From the NCBI GenBank assembly GCA_041648735.1, contig JBAZOO010000018.1, positions 8,775 through 72,774 on the forward strand: a stretch of DNA of 64,000 nt, written 5' to 3'. The position numbers were made by a program, and so were the translations under genes. Source of the stretch: JBAZOO01 sp041648735 (GTDB taxonomy: Bacteria > Verrucomicrobiota > Lentisphaeria > Oligosphaerales > CAITYL01). A model generated the notes under the pieces. The model was not told the DNA's origin. It was given only the letters and a program-made list of their open reading frames with translations, and made no database searches. Within the stretch, counting starts at the first letter, position 1. Every line of letters starts with the position of its first letter. Shown piece by piece: positions 55,609 through 63,980 of this stretch.

Positions 55609-55896
55609 ATGACGACCGAAGCGACAACAACGACGGATGTCCGGGGGCACCGCAAGGTCCGCACCGGCAGGGTCATCAGCACCAAGATGGCGAAGACCAT
55701 CGTGGTCGAGGTGGGCCGCCGCATGACCCACCCGAAGTACCACAAGGTGATGACCCGGCTGAAGAACTACTACGCGCATGACGAGAAGAATGAGGCCAAG
55801 GTCGGCGACCGGGTGGAGATCACGGAGACGCGGCCGCTGAGCAAGCTGAAGCGCTGGCGGCTGGTCTCGGTCCTGCAACCCGCGGCCCGGGCCTGA
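55609..55896 (+). CDS. rpsQ: 30S ribosomal protein S17
   Basis: This 95-residue protein has GRVISTKMAKTIVVEV, RMTHPKYHKVMTRLKNYYAHDE, KVGDRVEITETRPLSKLKRW and LVSVL, the S17 family pattern. An N-terminal extension of about 15 residues (TTEATTTTDVRGHR) is low-complexity. It lies 3 bp after rpmC. Confidence 0.95.
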   Translation: MTTEATTTTDVRGHRKVRTGRVISTKMAKTIVVEVGRRMTHPKYHKVMTRLKNYYAHDEKNEAKVGDRVEITETRPLSKLKRWRLVSVLQPAARA

Positions 55897-55916
55897 AGCC
55901 CCAGGAGGTTTGAGCG

Positions 55917-56282
55917 ATGATTCAGATGCAAACCAGTCTGGATGTGGCGGACAACACCGGCGCCAAGCGCCTGGTGATGATCCGGGCCCGGGGCCATGTC
56001 CGGCGCACCGCCAAGATCGGCGAGGTCATCAAGGCCACGGTCAAGGAAGCCGCGCCCCGCGGCATGGTGCGCAAGGGTGACGTGGTGCTGGCCGTGATCG
56101 TCCGCACCGCCAACAAGATCCGTCGGCCGGACGGCTCCTACCTGCGGTTCGACCGCAACGCGGCCGTCATCATTGACGACCAGGACAACCCGAAGGGCAC
56201 CCGCATCTTCGGCCCCGTGGCCCGCGAGCTGCGCGACCTGAACTTCATGAAAATCGTCTCTCTCGCGCCGGAGGTGCTCTGA
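55917..56282 (+). CDS. rplN: 50S ribosomal protein L14
   Basis: This 121-residue protein starts MIQMQTSLDVADNTGAKRLV and has RAHVRRTAKIGEVIKATVKEA-type RGHVRRTAKIGE, MVRKGDVVLAVIVRT, RRPDGSYLRFDRNAAVIID and GTRIFGPVARELRDLNFMKI. The stop shares its last base with the start of rplX. Preceded by AGGAGG before its ATG. Confidence 0.96.
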   Translation: MIQMQTSLDVADNTGAKRLVMIRARGHVRRTAKIGEVIKATVKEAAPRGMVRKGDVVLAVIVRTANKIRRPDGSYLRFDRNAAVIIDDQDNPKGTRIFGPVARELRDLNFMKIVSLAPEVL

Positions 56283-56566
56283 TGTCGAAGGTGACTGTCA
56301 AGAAGGACGTCGAGGTCCAGGTGATCAGCGGCGCCAACAAGGGCAAGGCCGGCAAGGTGCTGCGGGTCGACCGTGAGCATGCACGGGTGTGGATCCAAGG
56401 CGTGAACATGGGCAAGAAGGCCGTGCGCCGCTCCCAGGCCCGTCCCCAGGGCGGGTTCGAGGAGATCGAACGGCCGATTCACATTTCCAACGTGATGCCG
56501 CTGGAGAGCTGGAATGCGCGCCAGGCGCGCAAGGGCGCCGCGGCCGCAGACGGGGGTAAGAACTGA
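56282..56566 (+). CDS. rplX: 50S ribosomal protein L24
   Basis: This 94-residue protein contains a KOW motif (VISGANKGKAGKVLRVD) and the L24 pattern VWIQGVNMGKKAVRRSQ, GGFEEIERPIHISNVMPL. It overlaps rplN and rplE by one base at each end (ATGA- or TGATG-style junctions), so the three genes are translationally coupled. Confidence 0.95.
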   Translation: MSKVTVKKDVEVQVISGANKGKAGKVLRVDREHARVWIQGVNMGKKAVRRSQARPQGGFEEIERPIHISNVMPLESWNARQARKGAAAADGGKN

Positions 56567-57108
56567 TGGCTACGTCCCTTCTCCAGGATCATTACCGGAA
56601 CACGGTGGTGCCCAAGCTCATCGAGCTGCACGGGTACAAGAACCCGATGCAGGTGCCCCGGCTCACCAAGATCGTGGTGAACACCGGGCTCAACACCAAC
56701 CGGGAAAAGGAAGTGCAGCAGGAGGCCGTGAAGGTGCTGGCCACCATCACCGGGCAGAAGCCGGTGGTGACCAAGGCGACCAAGAGCATCTCCAACTTCA
56801 AGCTGCGCGAGGGGATGTCGGTCGGGGTCTGCGTCACCCTGCGCCGCGACCGGATGTACAACTTCCTCAACCGCCTGGTCAACATCACCCTGCCGCGCGT
56901 CCGCGACTTCCGCGGCGTCCCCGCCAAGGGGTTCGATGGCGCCGGCAACTACAACATGGGTCTTGGCGAGCAGAACGTCTTCACCGAGGTCGAGCTGGAC
57001 AAGATCAAGCACAGCATCGGCATGAACATCACGATCGTGACGACGGCCAAGAGCGATGCGGAAGCCAGGAGCCTCCTCGCGCTGCTCGGCATGCCGTTCA
57101 GCCATTGA
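56566..57108 (+). CDS. rplE: 50S ribosomal protein L5
   Basis: This 180-residue protein has the L5 pattern: QVPRLTKIVVNTGLN, TITGQKPVVTKATKSISNFKLREGM is present (in parts), VCVTLRRDRMYNFLNRLVNI, LPRVRDFRGVPAKGFDGAGNYNMGL and NITIVTTAKSDAEARSLLALLGMPF at the C-terminus. It binds 5S rRNA. Confidence 0.96.
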   Translation: MATSLLQDHYRNTVVPKLIELHGYKNPMQVPRLTKIVVNTGLNTNREKEVQQEAVKVLATITGQKPVVTKATKSISNFKLREGMSVGVCVTLRRDRMYNFLNRLVNITLPRVRDFRGVPAKGFDGAGNYNMGLGEQNVFTEVELDKIKHSIGMNITIVTTAKSDAEARSLLALLGMPFSH

Positions 57109-57124
57109 GAAAGGTGACCCACCC

Positions 57125-57310
57125 GTGGCCAAGAAATCCCTCATTGTCAAATCGCGGCGCACGCCCAAGTTCCCAGTCCGTGCCTACCACCGGTGCGAAC
57201 GGTGCGGCCGGCGGCGCGCCTATCTCACCAAGTTCAAGCTCTGCCGCATCTGCTTCCGGGAACTCGCCCTCAGCGGCCAGATCCCGGGACTGATGAAAGC
57301 CAGCTGGTAA
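57125..57310 (+). CDS. rpsN: 30S ribosomal protein S14, zinc-binding (type Z)
   Basis: This 61-residue protein starts at a GTG (57125) and has the four cysteines of the zinc form: CERCGRRRAYLTKFKLCRIC. The rest (KFPVRAYHRCERCG, FRELALSGQIPGLMKASW) is the family ending. The zinc type predominates here, which is useful for placing the lineage. No zinc-free paralogue is visible. Confidence 0.95.
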   Translation: MAKKSLIVKSRRTPKFPVRAYHRCERCGRRRAYLTKFKLCRICFRELALSGQIPGLMKASW

Positions 57311-57322
57311 GGAGGATTCTGC

Positions 57323-57715
57323 ATGTCGGTTAGCGATCCCATCAGCGATATGCTCACGCGTATCCGCAACGCCAGCGTTGCCAAGCATCCGGCGGTGAGC
57401 ATGCCCTCGTCCCGCGAAAAGACGGCCCTTGCGGACGTCCTGCGGCAGTGCGGGTACATCAACGGCTTCAAGGTCGAGGGGGAGATCCAGAAGACCCTGA
57501 CCTTGGATCTCAAGTATGACGGCAAGACGCCGGTGATCGAGGGGCTGAAGCGCGTCAGCGCCCCCTCCTGCCGGATCTACGTCTCCTGCGACGACATCCC
57601 CCGAGTGATGGGCGGCATGGGCATTGCCGTGCTGTCCACCTCCCGTGGCATCATGAGCGACCGCAAGGCGCGCCAGCAGCGCTTGGGCGGCGAACTCCTG
57701 TGCTACGTCTGGTAA
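57323..57715 (+). CDS. rpsH: 30S ribosomal protein S8
   Basis: This 130-residue protein reads SDPISDMLTRIRNASVAKHPA, PSSREKTALADVLRQCGYI, LKRVSAPSCRIYVSCDDIPRV and GMGIAVLSTSRGIMSDRKAR, and ends GGELLCYVW, the S8 pattern. It follows rpsN after 12 bp. Confidence 0.96.
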   Translation: MSVSDPISDMLTRIRNASVAKHPAVSMPSSREKTALADVLRQCGYINGFKVEGEIQKTLTLDLKYDGKTPVIEGLKRVSAPSCRIYVSCDDIPRVMGGMGIAVLSTSRGIMSDRKARQQRLGGELLCYVW

Positions 57716-57736
57716 GCAGAGAAAGGACGAAGCCTC

Positions 57737-58273
57737 ATGTCACGCATCGGCAAGAAACCGGTTCAATTTACGGGCGGCGCCAAGGTCACGATGACCGGCC
57801 GGAAGCTGCAGGCCGCGGGCCCCAAGGGCAGCTTGGACTACGAGCTGCCCCCCAAGGTCGAAGCGGTGCTCGAGGCCAGCCAGGTCCGCCTCACCGCCGA
57901 CCTGACGGATCCCGCCGGGCGGCGCTACCTCGGCCTGGCCCGGAGCCTGCTCCAGGGGATGGTCACGGGGGTGTCCGAAGGGTACAAGAAGCAACTGGAG
58001 ATCCAGGGCGTCGGCTTCCGCGGCCAGATCCAGGGGCAGAAGCTGACCCTGAGCCTCGGCTTCTCCCACCCGGTCATTTTCGAAATCCCCGCCGGCATCA
58101 AGGTGACGATGTCCGACCCGACCCACATCACGGTCGAAGGGGTGGACAAGCAGATGGTCGGCGAAGTCGCCGCCCGCATCCGCAAGTTCCATCCGCCCGA
58201 CTCGTACAAGGGCAAGGGTGTGCGCTACGTCGGCGAGCAAGTCACTCTCAAGGAAGGCAAGACCGTCGGTTGA
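57737..58273 (+). CDS. rplF: 50S ribosomal protein L6
   Basis: This 178-residue protein starts SRIGKKPVQFTGGAKVTMTG and has the two L6 repeats, with LARSLLQGMVTGVSEGYKK and LEIQGVGFRGQIQGQKLTLSLGFSHPV, then ITVEGVDKQMVGEVAARIRKF and PPDSYKGKGVRY. A slightly longer spacer (93 bp) separates it from rplR. Confidence 0.96.
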   Translation: MSRIGKKPVQFTGGAKVTMTGRKLQAAGPKGSLDYELPPKVEAVLEASQVRLTADLTDPAGRRYLGLARSLLQGMVTGVSEGYKKQLEIQGVGFRGQIQGQKLTLSLGFSHPVIFEIPAGIKVTMSDPTHITVEGVDKQMVGEVAARIRKFHPPDSYKGKGVRYVGEQVTLKEGKTVG

Positions 58274-58366
58274 TGAGCCGCGGTTGAAACGGAAGCAGCG
58301 CCCGGCCGGGCGGGTGGCCTTCGCCCCCGCTGGCCGGCCGGCAAATCGTCAGGAGTTGCGGGCAGC

Positions 58367-58729
58367 ATGTCCACCAAGACCAACAAAAAGATGCGGCAGT
58401 TGCGCCATGTGCGCCTCCGCAAGAAGATCAGCGGCACGCCGGAGAAGCCGCGCATGTGCGTGTGCTGCACCGGCAAGCACATCTACGTCCAGTTCATTGA
58501 CGACACCCGCGGCCAGACGCTGGCGGCCGTCTCCACCCTCGACCCGCAGGCCCGGGCGGCGAAGCTCAAGGCGAACCTGGGCGGCGCGGCGGAGCTGGGC
58601 AAGCTGGCGGCGGAACGCGCCAAGGCGGTCCAGGTCAGCCAAGTGGTGTTCGACCGTGGCGGCTTCAAGTACCACGGCCGCGTCAAGGCGATCGCGGATT
58701 CCGCCCGCGAAGCCGGTCTGAAGTTCTAA
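58367..58729 (+). CDS. rplR: 50S ribosomal protein L18
   Basis: This 120-residue protein has RQLRHVRLRKKISGTPEKPR, IYVQFIDDTRGQTLAAVSTLD, VFDRGGFKYHGRVKAIADSAREAGLKF and the L18 ending. A GTCAGGAGTTGCGG sequence lies shortly before its ATG. It binds 5S rRNA together with L5. Confidence 0.95.
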   Translation: MSTKTNKKMRQLRHVRLRKKISGTPEKPRMCVCCTGKHIYVQFIDDTRGQTLAAVSTLDPQARAAKLKANLGGAAELGKLAAERAKAVQVSQVVFDRGGFKYHGRVKAIADSAREAGLKF

Positions 58730-58750
58730 CGACGGAAGGAGATCCTCCCC

Positions 58751-59278
58751 GTGACGGAAACTACCGAAAAACGCAGCCGCCCCCCCCGCCGCCCGCGCCC
58801 CGAGGCCGCGTCGGATCTGGAGGAGCGGGTGGTCTACCTCAACCGCAGCGCCAAGGTCGTGAAGGGCGGCAAGAACTTCAGCTTCAGCGCCCTGGTCGTG
58901 GTCGGCGACCGCAAGGGCCGCATCGGCGTCGGCTTTGGCAAGGCCAATGAAGTCTCCGACGCCATCCGCAAGGGCGGCGAAAAGGCGCGCAAGGCCCTGG
59001 TCACCATTCCCATGCGCGGCAGCACCCTGCCGCATCCGGTGACCGCCAAGTTCAGCGCCAGCAAGGTCGTCATGCGCCCCGCCTCCGAAGGCACCGGCCT
59101 GATCGCCGGCGGCGGCATGCGCACCGTCCTGGAGCTGGCCGGCGTGCGTGACGTCCTCGCCAAGTCGCTCGGCTCCTCCAACCCGGTCAACGTGGTCAAG
59201 GCCACCCTCGCCGGCATCAACCGCCTGCGCACCTTCGACCAGGTGAAGAGCAAGCGGGCCGTCGCCCAGCCTGTCTAA
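58751..59278 (+). CDS. rpsE: 30S ribosomal protein S5
   Basis: This 175-residue protein starts at a GTG (58751). After a basic, Pro/Arg-rich start it has ERVVYLNRSAKVVKGGKNFSF, the S5 fingerprint VVVGDRKGRIGVGFGKANEV, TLPHPVTAKFSASKVVMRPA, GTGLIAGGGMRTVLELAGV and DVLAKSLGSSNPVNVVKATLAGINRL. No L30 gene (rpmD) lies between it and rplO. Confidence 0.96.
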   Translation: MTETTEKRSRPPRRPRPEAASDLEERVVYLNRSAKVVKGGKNFSFSALVVVGDRKGRIGVGFGKANEVSDAIRKGGEKARKALVTIPMRGSTLPHPVTAKFSASKVVMRPASEGTGLIAGGGMRTVLELAGVRDVLAKSLGSSNPVNVVKATLAGINRLRTFDQVKSKRAVAQPV

Positions 59279-59305
59279 TCCATCCCATTTTGCTGAGGTC
59301 CATCC

Positions 59306-59752
59306 ATGAAGTTGCATGATCTGCACAACACCGTCAAACGGCCGGCGCGCAAGCGCATTGGCCGTGGCGACGGCTCCGGCACCGGCCGGACGGCCGGCCA
59401 CGGCGAAAAGGGTGCCGGCGCCCGCAAAGGCGTCTCCTGGCGCCCCCACTTCGAAGGCGGCCAGATGCCGCTCTTCCGCCGCCTGCCCAAGCGCGGGTTC
59501 AACAACCCGAACCACCTCACCTTCACCGTGGTCAACGTCAGCGACCTGGACCGTTACTTCGCGGCTGGCGAGGAAGTCTCGGCCGAGACGCTCTGGGGCA
59601 AGGGGCTGATCGGCGGCCTGGAGAACGGCGGCCTGAAAATCCTCGGCGACGGCGAGATCGGCAAGGCGGTCACGGTCAAGGCACGGAAGTTCTCCGCCGC
59701 CGCCCGCCAGAAGATCGAAGCCGCCGGCGGCACCTGCGAAGTGGTCGCCTGA
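59306..59752 (+). CDS. rplO: 50S ribosomal protein L15
   Basis: This 148-residue protein starts MKLHDLHNTVKRPARKRIGRGDG with the Gly-rich stretch GSGTGRTAGHGEKGAGARKG and FEGGQMPLFRRLPKRGFNNPN. The tail, VKARKFSAAARQKIEAAGGTCEVV, is the normal L15 end. It is the last ribosomal gene before secY, which follows after 226 bp. Confidence 0.96.
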   Translation: MKLHDLHNTVKRPARKRIGRGDGSGTGRTAGHGEKGAGARKGVSWRPHFEGGQMPLFRRLPKRGFNNPNHLTFTVVNVSDLDRYFAAGEEVSAETLWGKGLIGGLENGGLKILGDGEIGKAVTVKARKFSAAARQKIEAAGGTCEVVA

Positions 59753-59978
59753 GCGTCCACCGCCCCGGCGGCGCCGTTCCGCCCACGTTGGCCAACCAAG
59801 GCGTGGCGGTGCATCCGTGCCGCCGCGCCTTGCGCGTTTCCACCTAGCCCGCCGCCGGAATTTTTCCCGGCGGCCCCGGCCGCCGGGCCGGCAACGGTCT
59901 ACATTATCGGCTGACTCCAGGGAAGAGGGACGGGCGGGACTCCGCATCCTGGCCGCCCGCAACACGAGGTTCGCCACC

Positions 59979-61379
59979 ATGATCTCCGCTTACGTCAACT
60001 GTCTCAAGATCCCGGAGCTGCGGCAGCGCATCCTCTTCACCCTCGGGATTGTCGCCCTTTGCCGCCTGGCCGGCAACATCCCCATCCCCGGCGTCAACCC
60101 CGGGGAGCTGGCCCGCCTTTTCGACCTGATCGACCGGCAGGGCGCCGGCGGCGGCCTGCTCAACATGTTCAACCTCTTCAGCGGCGGCGCCCTCCAGAAG
60201 TTCGCCATCGCCGCCCTCGGCATCATGCCCTACATCTCCGCCTCCATCGTCGTCCAGCTCATGACCCCCGTCCTCCCGCAGATGGAGAAGCTGATGCGCG
60301 AAGGCGAAAGCGGCCGGCAGAAGCTCAACCAGTACACCCGCTACCTGACCCTCCTGATCTGCGTCATCCAGGGCGGCATGCTGATCAAGACCATGACCAG
60401 CCCCGGCGCCCTCAGCCAGCTCTTCGGCATCCAGGAAGCCATCCAGTTGGTGGACAACCCCGGCCCCGCCTTCTTCCTCATGACCACCCTGATCCTCACC
60501 GCCGGAACCATGTTCATCATGTGGCTCGGCGAACAGATCACCGAGCGCGGCATCGGCAACGGCGCCTCCCTCATCATCACCGTCGGCATCGTCGACCGCC
60601 TGCCCTCCGCCCTGGTCAACATGATCACCCTCGTCCGCACTGGCTCGGTCAGCGACGGCGGCCAGAACTTCACCCTCGTCCACCTCGCCGTGATGCTGGT
60701 GATGTTCTTCGCCTGCTGCGCCGCCACCGTCGCCATCACCCAGGGCATGCGCAAGATCCCCGTCAAATACGCCAAGGCCACCATGGCCCGCCACGGCGTC
60801 AGCGGCCAATCCAGCTACATGCCGCTGCGGGTCAACTTCGCCGGCGTCATGCCGCTGATCTTCGGCAGCGCCGTCCTGATGATCCCACCCTGGGTCTTCC
60901 GCGCCCTCGGCAACACCGAATGGGGCCGGAAGTGGGGCTGGCTCGGCGAACTCGCCGGCTACTTCGACCCCAGCCACTACTGGTACCTCATCATCTTTGG
61001 CGCCACCATCATCCTCTTCTCCTTCTTCTGGGTCGCCAACCAGTTCAACCCCATCCAGATCGCCGACGACCTCCAGAAGCATGGCGCCTTCGTCCCCGGC
61101 ATCCGCCCCGGCCAGCCCACCGCCGAGTTCCTCGACCAGTCCATGACCCGCGTCACCTTCGCCGGCGCCATCTTCCTCACCGCCCTTGCCGTCCTGCCCA
61201 TGATCATCTCCAACCAGTTCAGCATCCCCTACTCCATCTCCGCCTTCTTCGGCGGCACCAGCCTGCTGATCATGGTCGGCGTCATGCTCGACACCATGCG
61301 GCAAATGGAGGCGCACCTCCTCTCCTACCACTACGACGGCTTCCTCTCCAAGGGCAAATTGCGCAGCCGCCACGGCTGA
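59979..61379 (+). CDS. secY: Protein translocase subunit SecY
   Basis: This 466-residue protein is full length. The ATG at 59979 starts MISAYVNCLKIPELRQRILFTL. Ten membrane helices can be traced, with SecY patterns such as GNIPIPGVN, LFSGGALQKFAIAALGIMPYISASI, the plug region near GGGLLNMFNLF, RYLTLLICVIQG, ERGIGNGASLIITVGI and ANQFNPIQIADDLQKHGAFVPGIRPG, and a basic tail after YDGFLSKG. It is the channel for protein export. The 226-bp gap from rplO has CTACATTAT (59899-59907) as a possible -10 with no clear -35. After it come no adk, map or infA, so the usual continuation of the operon ends here. Confidence 0.96.
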   Translation: MISAYVNCLKIPELRQRILFTLGIVALCRLAGNIPIPGVNPGELARLFDLIDRQGAGGGLLNMFNLFSGGALQKFAIAALGIMPYISASIVVQLMTPVLPQMEKLMREGESGRQKLNQYTRYLTLLICVIQGGMLIKTMTSPGALSQLFGIQEAIQLVDNPGPAFFLMTTLILTAGTMFIMWLGEQITERGIGNGASLIITVGIVDRLPSALVNMITLVRTGSVSDGGQNFTLVHLAVMLVMFFACCAATVAITQGMRKIPVKYAKATMARHGVSGQSSYMPLRVNFAGVMPLIFGSAVLMIPPWVFRALGNTEWGRKWGWLGELAGYFDPSHYWYLIIFGATIILFSFFWVANQFNPIQIADDLQKHGAFVPGIRPGQPTAEFLDQSMTRVTFAGAIFLTALAVLPMIISNQFSIPYSISAFFGGTSLLIMVGVMLDTMRQMEAHLLSYHYDGFLSKGKLRSRHG

Positions 61380-61417
61380 CCCCCGCCAGCCCCCCCCCGC
61401 CGCCACGGAGAAATCCC

Positions 61418-62098
61418 ATGCCGCCCCTCATCCGCCCCAACGACCGTATCCTCTTCCAGGGCGACAGCATCACCGACGCCGGCCGCCGCGACACCCCCGA
61501 CGGCCTCGGCAACGGCTATGTCGCCCAGATCCGCGGCAGCCTCCAGGCCCTCCGCCCTGACCTCCCCCTGCGCATCCTCAACCGCGGGATCGGCGGCGAC
61601 CGCACCGCCGAGCTGCTCGCCCGTTGGCACGCCGACTGCCTGGACCTGGAACCCGATGTCCTCTCCCTCATGATCGGGGTCAACGACGTCTGGCGCAAGC
61701 GCGGCACCTGGCAAGGCCAGGCCCATATCCCCCTCCCCGAGTTCACCGCCAACCTCAGCCAACTGCTCGAACTCGCCCGCACCGCCGGCATCCGCCAGCT
61801 CGTGCTCCTGAGCCCCACCACCATTGACCATGCCAACGACAGCGACCTGAACCAGATGCTGGGCGACTACGCGGCGGCGGCCCAACGGCTCGCCACCACC
61901 TTCGACGCCCTCTACATCCCCGCCCGGGAAACCCTCCTCGCGGCGCGCCGCCAGGCGCCCGAAGTGAACTGGACCCCCGACGGCTGCCATCCCAGTCCCG
62001 CCGGCCATGCCCTCCTCGCCGCCACCTGGCTCCAGGCCACCGGCCTCGCCGGCCCCCTCCCACCACCGCCCCGGGAACCAGGGGCCAAGCGGGCGTGA
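61418..62098 (+). CDS. SGNH/GDSL-family esterase
   Basis: This 226-residue protein starts at the ATG at 61418. The SGNH blocks are RILFQGDSITDAGRRD (block I Ser), LNRGIGGDRTAELLARW (block II Gly), LMIGVNDVWRKRGTW (block III Asn) and WTPDGCHPSPAGHALLA (block V Asp-x-x-His). No signal peptide is present, so it is cytoplasmic. Proteins with this block wording are often annotated as rhamnogalacturonan or platelet-activating-factor acetylhydrolase-like esterases. Substrate unknown; a role with the pectin- or sulfate-type polysaccharide trait is guesswork. It follows secY by 38 bp. Confidence 0.88.
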   Translation: MPPLIRPNDRILFQGDSITDAGRRDTPDGLGNGYVAQIRGSLQALRPDLPLRILNRGIGGDRTAELLARWHADCLDLEPDVLSLMIGVNDVWRKRGTWQGQAHIPLPEFTANLSQLLELARTAGIRQLVLLSPTTIDHANDSDLNQMLGDYAAAAQRLATTFDALYIPARETLLAARRQAPEVNWTPDGCHPSPAGHALLAATWLQATGLAGPLPPPPREPGAKRA

Positions 62099-62151
62099 CT
62101 AAAGCAAAATGAACCGGAACCATCCCGTTCCGGCCAGCCCAGGATGGACCC

Positions 62152-63837
62152 ATGCTGCTGAGCAACCTCGCACGCTTGGGACGGCGCTACCGGCACTTCA
62201 GCCGCTACCGCGAAATCCTGACCGTCCTCTTTAAGCACGGCTTCGGCGACCTGCTCCACGGCGTCGGCCTGCGCCCGGCCAGCCTCTGGCCTTTCCGCCC
62301 CAAGGCCGAACCCGTCGCCGAACCCTGGACCCGCCACGAACGCGTCCGCCTGGCCATGGAAGAGCTGGGGCCGACCTTCGTCAAGCTCGGCCAGATCCTC
62401 AGCACCCGCGTCGATATCCTGCCGCCCCCGCTCATTGCCGAGCTGGAAAAACTCCAGGACGCCGTCCCCCCCTTCCCCAGCGACCAGGCCAAGGCCATTG
62501 TCGCCAGCGAGTTCCACCGGCCGCTCTGCGACCTCTTCCCCCACTTCGCCGCCGCGCCGCTCGCCTCCGCCTCCATCGCCCAGGTCCACCGCGCCACCCT
62601 CCCCAACGGCGACTGCGTGGTCGTCAAGATCCGCCGCCCCGGCATCGAAACGGTCATGGAGACCGACCTGGAAATCATGGCCGACCTCGCCGGGCTCATC
62701 GAACGCACCGTCCCCGACGCCGCCTTCTTCGAGCCGGTCCGCATCGTCGCCGAGTTCAGCCGCAACCTCCGCCGCGAACTCGACTTCACCGCCGAAGCCC
62801 GCCACGTCGAACGCTTCCACCAGCAGTTCGCCGCCGACCCCCGCATCCATGTCCCCGCCGTCATCCGCCAGCTCGGCACCGAGCGCGTCATCACCCTCGA
62901 ATTCATTGACGGCATCAAGATCTCCCACCTCGCCGAACTCGACGCCAGCGGCGCCGACCGCAAGCTCCTCGCCGCCCACGGCGCCAAGCTCACCATGGAG
63001 CAGGTCTTCATCCACGGCTTCTTCCACGGTGACCCCCACCCCGGCAACATCGTCGCCCTCCCCGGCAATGTCCTCTGCTACCTCGACTATGGGCTCATGG
63101 GGACACTCACCCTCCGCCAACGCGACATGCTCGGCGAACTCTTCCTCGGCCTGGCCGAGAAGGACGAACGCCGCATCGCCGACGCCATCCTCCGCTTCTC
63201 CGGCCAACATTACATCGAACAACTGCCCCGCCTCGAAGCCGACCTCGCCCTCCTCCTCGAAGCCTACCAGAACCGCCCCCTGCGCGAAATCCATGCCGGC
63301 GAGGTCCTCACCGAGATCGCCCGCCTCATGGTCCGCTACGGCATCCATCTGCCCGCCGACTTCTTCCTGCTCACCAAATCCCTGGCCATGCTCGAAGGGA
63401 TCGGCCGCCGCCTCGACCCCGAGTTCGACATCATGGGCGCCATGGAACCGTTCGCCCGCCGCCTGCTCCGCGAACGCTTCGCCCCCAAGCGCGTCCTCAA
63501 GGGGCTCATCAGCACCTTCTCCGAAATGGGCTCCTTCCTGCGCCACCTGCCCGAGGAAGCCGATGCCCTCCTCACCCAGGTCCGCCGCGGCGACATCCGC
63601 ATCAAGTTCGAGCACCGCGGCCTGGACCGGCTCGCCCACTCCCTCGACCAGACCAGCAACCGCGTCGCCTTCGCCATCGTCCTCGCCGCCCTCATCATCG
63701 GCTCCGCCATCATGGTCCACTCCGGCATCCCCCCCAAGTGGAACGGCATCCCCATCATCGGCCTCAGCGGCTTCTGCCTCTCCGGCTTCATGGGCTTTTC
63801 CCTGCTCTGGTCCATCTTCAAGCACGGCAAGATGTGA
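62152..63837 (+). CDS. ABC1/UbiB-family atypical protein kinase
   Basis: This 561-residue protein has the marks of the family. The KxGQ motif is TFVKLGQILSTRVDILPPPL. The alanine-rich loop is LASASIAQVHRATLPNG with the nucleotide Lys in VVVKIRRPGIE. The acidic residues are in FHGDPHPGNIVAL and YLDYGLMGTL. The C-terminus has two helices (RVAFAIVLAALIIGSAIMV and IIGLSGFCLSGFMGFSLLW), which anchor it in the membrane. In other bacteria UbiB/CoqC-type proteins support ubiquinone or menaquinone synthesis. A quinone link is inferred. It stands alone after the esterase gene. Confidence 0.9.
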   Translation: MLLSNLARLGRRYRHFSRYREILTVLFKHGFGDLLHGVGLRPASLWPFRPKAEPVAEPWTRHERVRLAMEELGPTFVKLGQILSTRVDILPPPLIAELEKLQDAVPPFPSDQAKAIVASEFHRPLCDLFPHFAAAPLASASIAQVHRATLPNGDCVVVKIRRPGIETVMETDLEIMADLAGLIERTVPDAAFFEPVRIVAEFSRNLRRELDFTAEARHVERFHQQFAADPRIHVPAVIRQLGTERVITLEFIDGIKISHLAELDASGADRKLLAAHGAKLTMEQVFIHGFFHGDPHPGNIVALPGNVLCYLDYGLMGTLTLRQRDMLGELFLGLAEKDERRIADAILRFSGQHYIEQLPRLEADLALLLEAYQNRPLREIHAGEVLTEIARLMVRYGIHLPADFFLLTKSLAMLEGIGRRLDPEFDIMGAMEPFARRLLRERFAPKRVLKGLISTFSEMGSFLRHLPEEADALLTQVRRGDIRIKFEHRGLDRLAHSLDQTSNRVAFAIVLAALIIGSAIMVHSGIPPKWNGIPIIGLSGFCLSGFMGFSLLWSIFKHGKM

Positions 63838-63866
63838 GCGAGCCGCGCCCCCCCGGCCGGCCGCGC

Positions 63867-63960
63867 CCCCCCCAGTTCCCAGTCCCCAGTTCCCAGTCAT
63901 GGGAAAATGGACTTCGGTCGGACTTCGTGCCCTTCGAGTCGTCGTGGTGAACAATTCAGC
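63867..63960. repeat. Short direct and dispersed repeats after the kinase gene
   Basis: CCCAGTTCCCAGT is repeated in tandem (63870-63897). It is followed at 63921-63951 by a minus-strand TTCACCACGACGACTCGAAGG element, related to 48885-48930. No gene is seen in 63838-63980. Confidence 0.4.
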
Positions 63961-63980
63961 TTCGCCCAGGAGCCAGCCCC

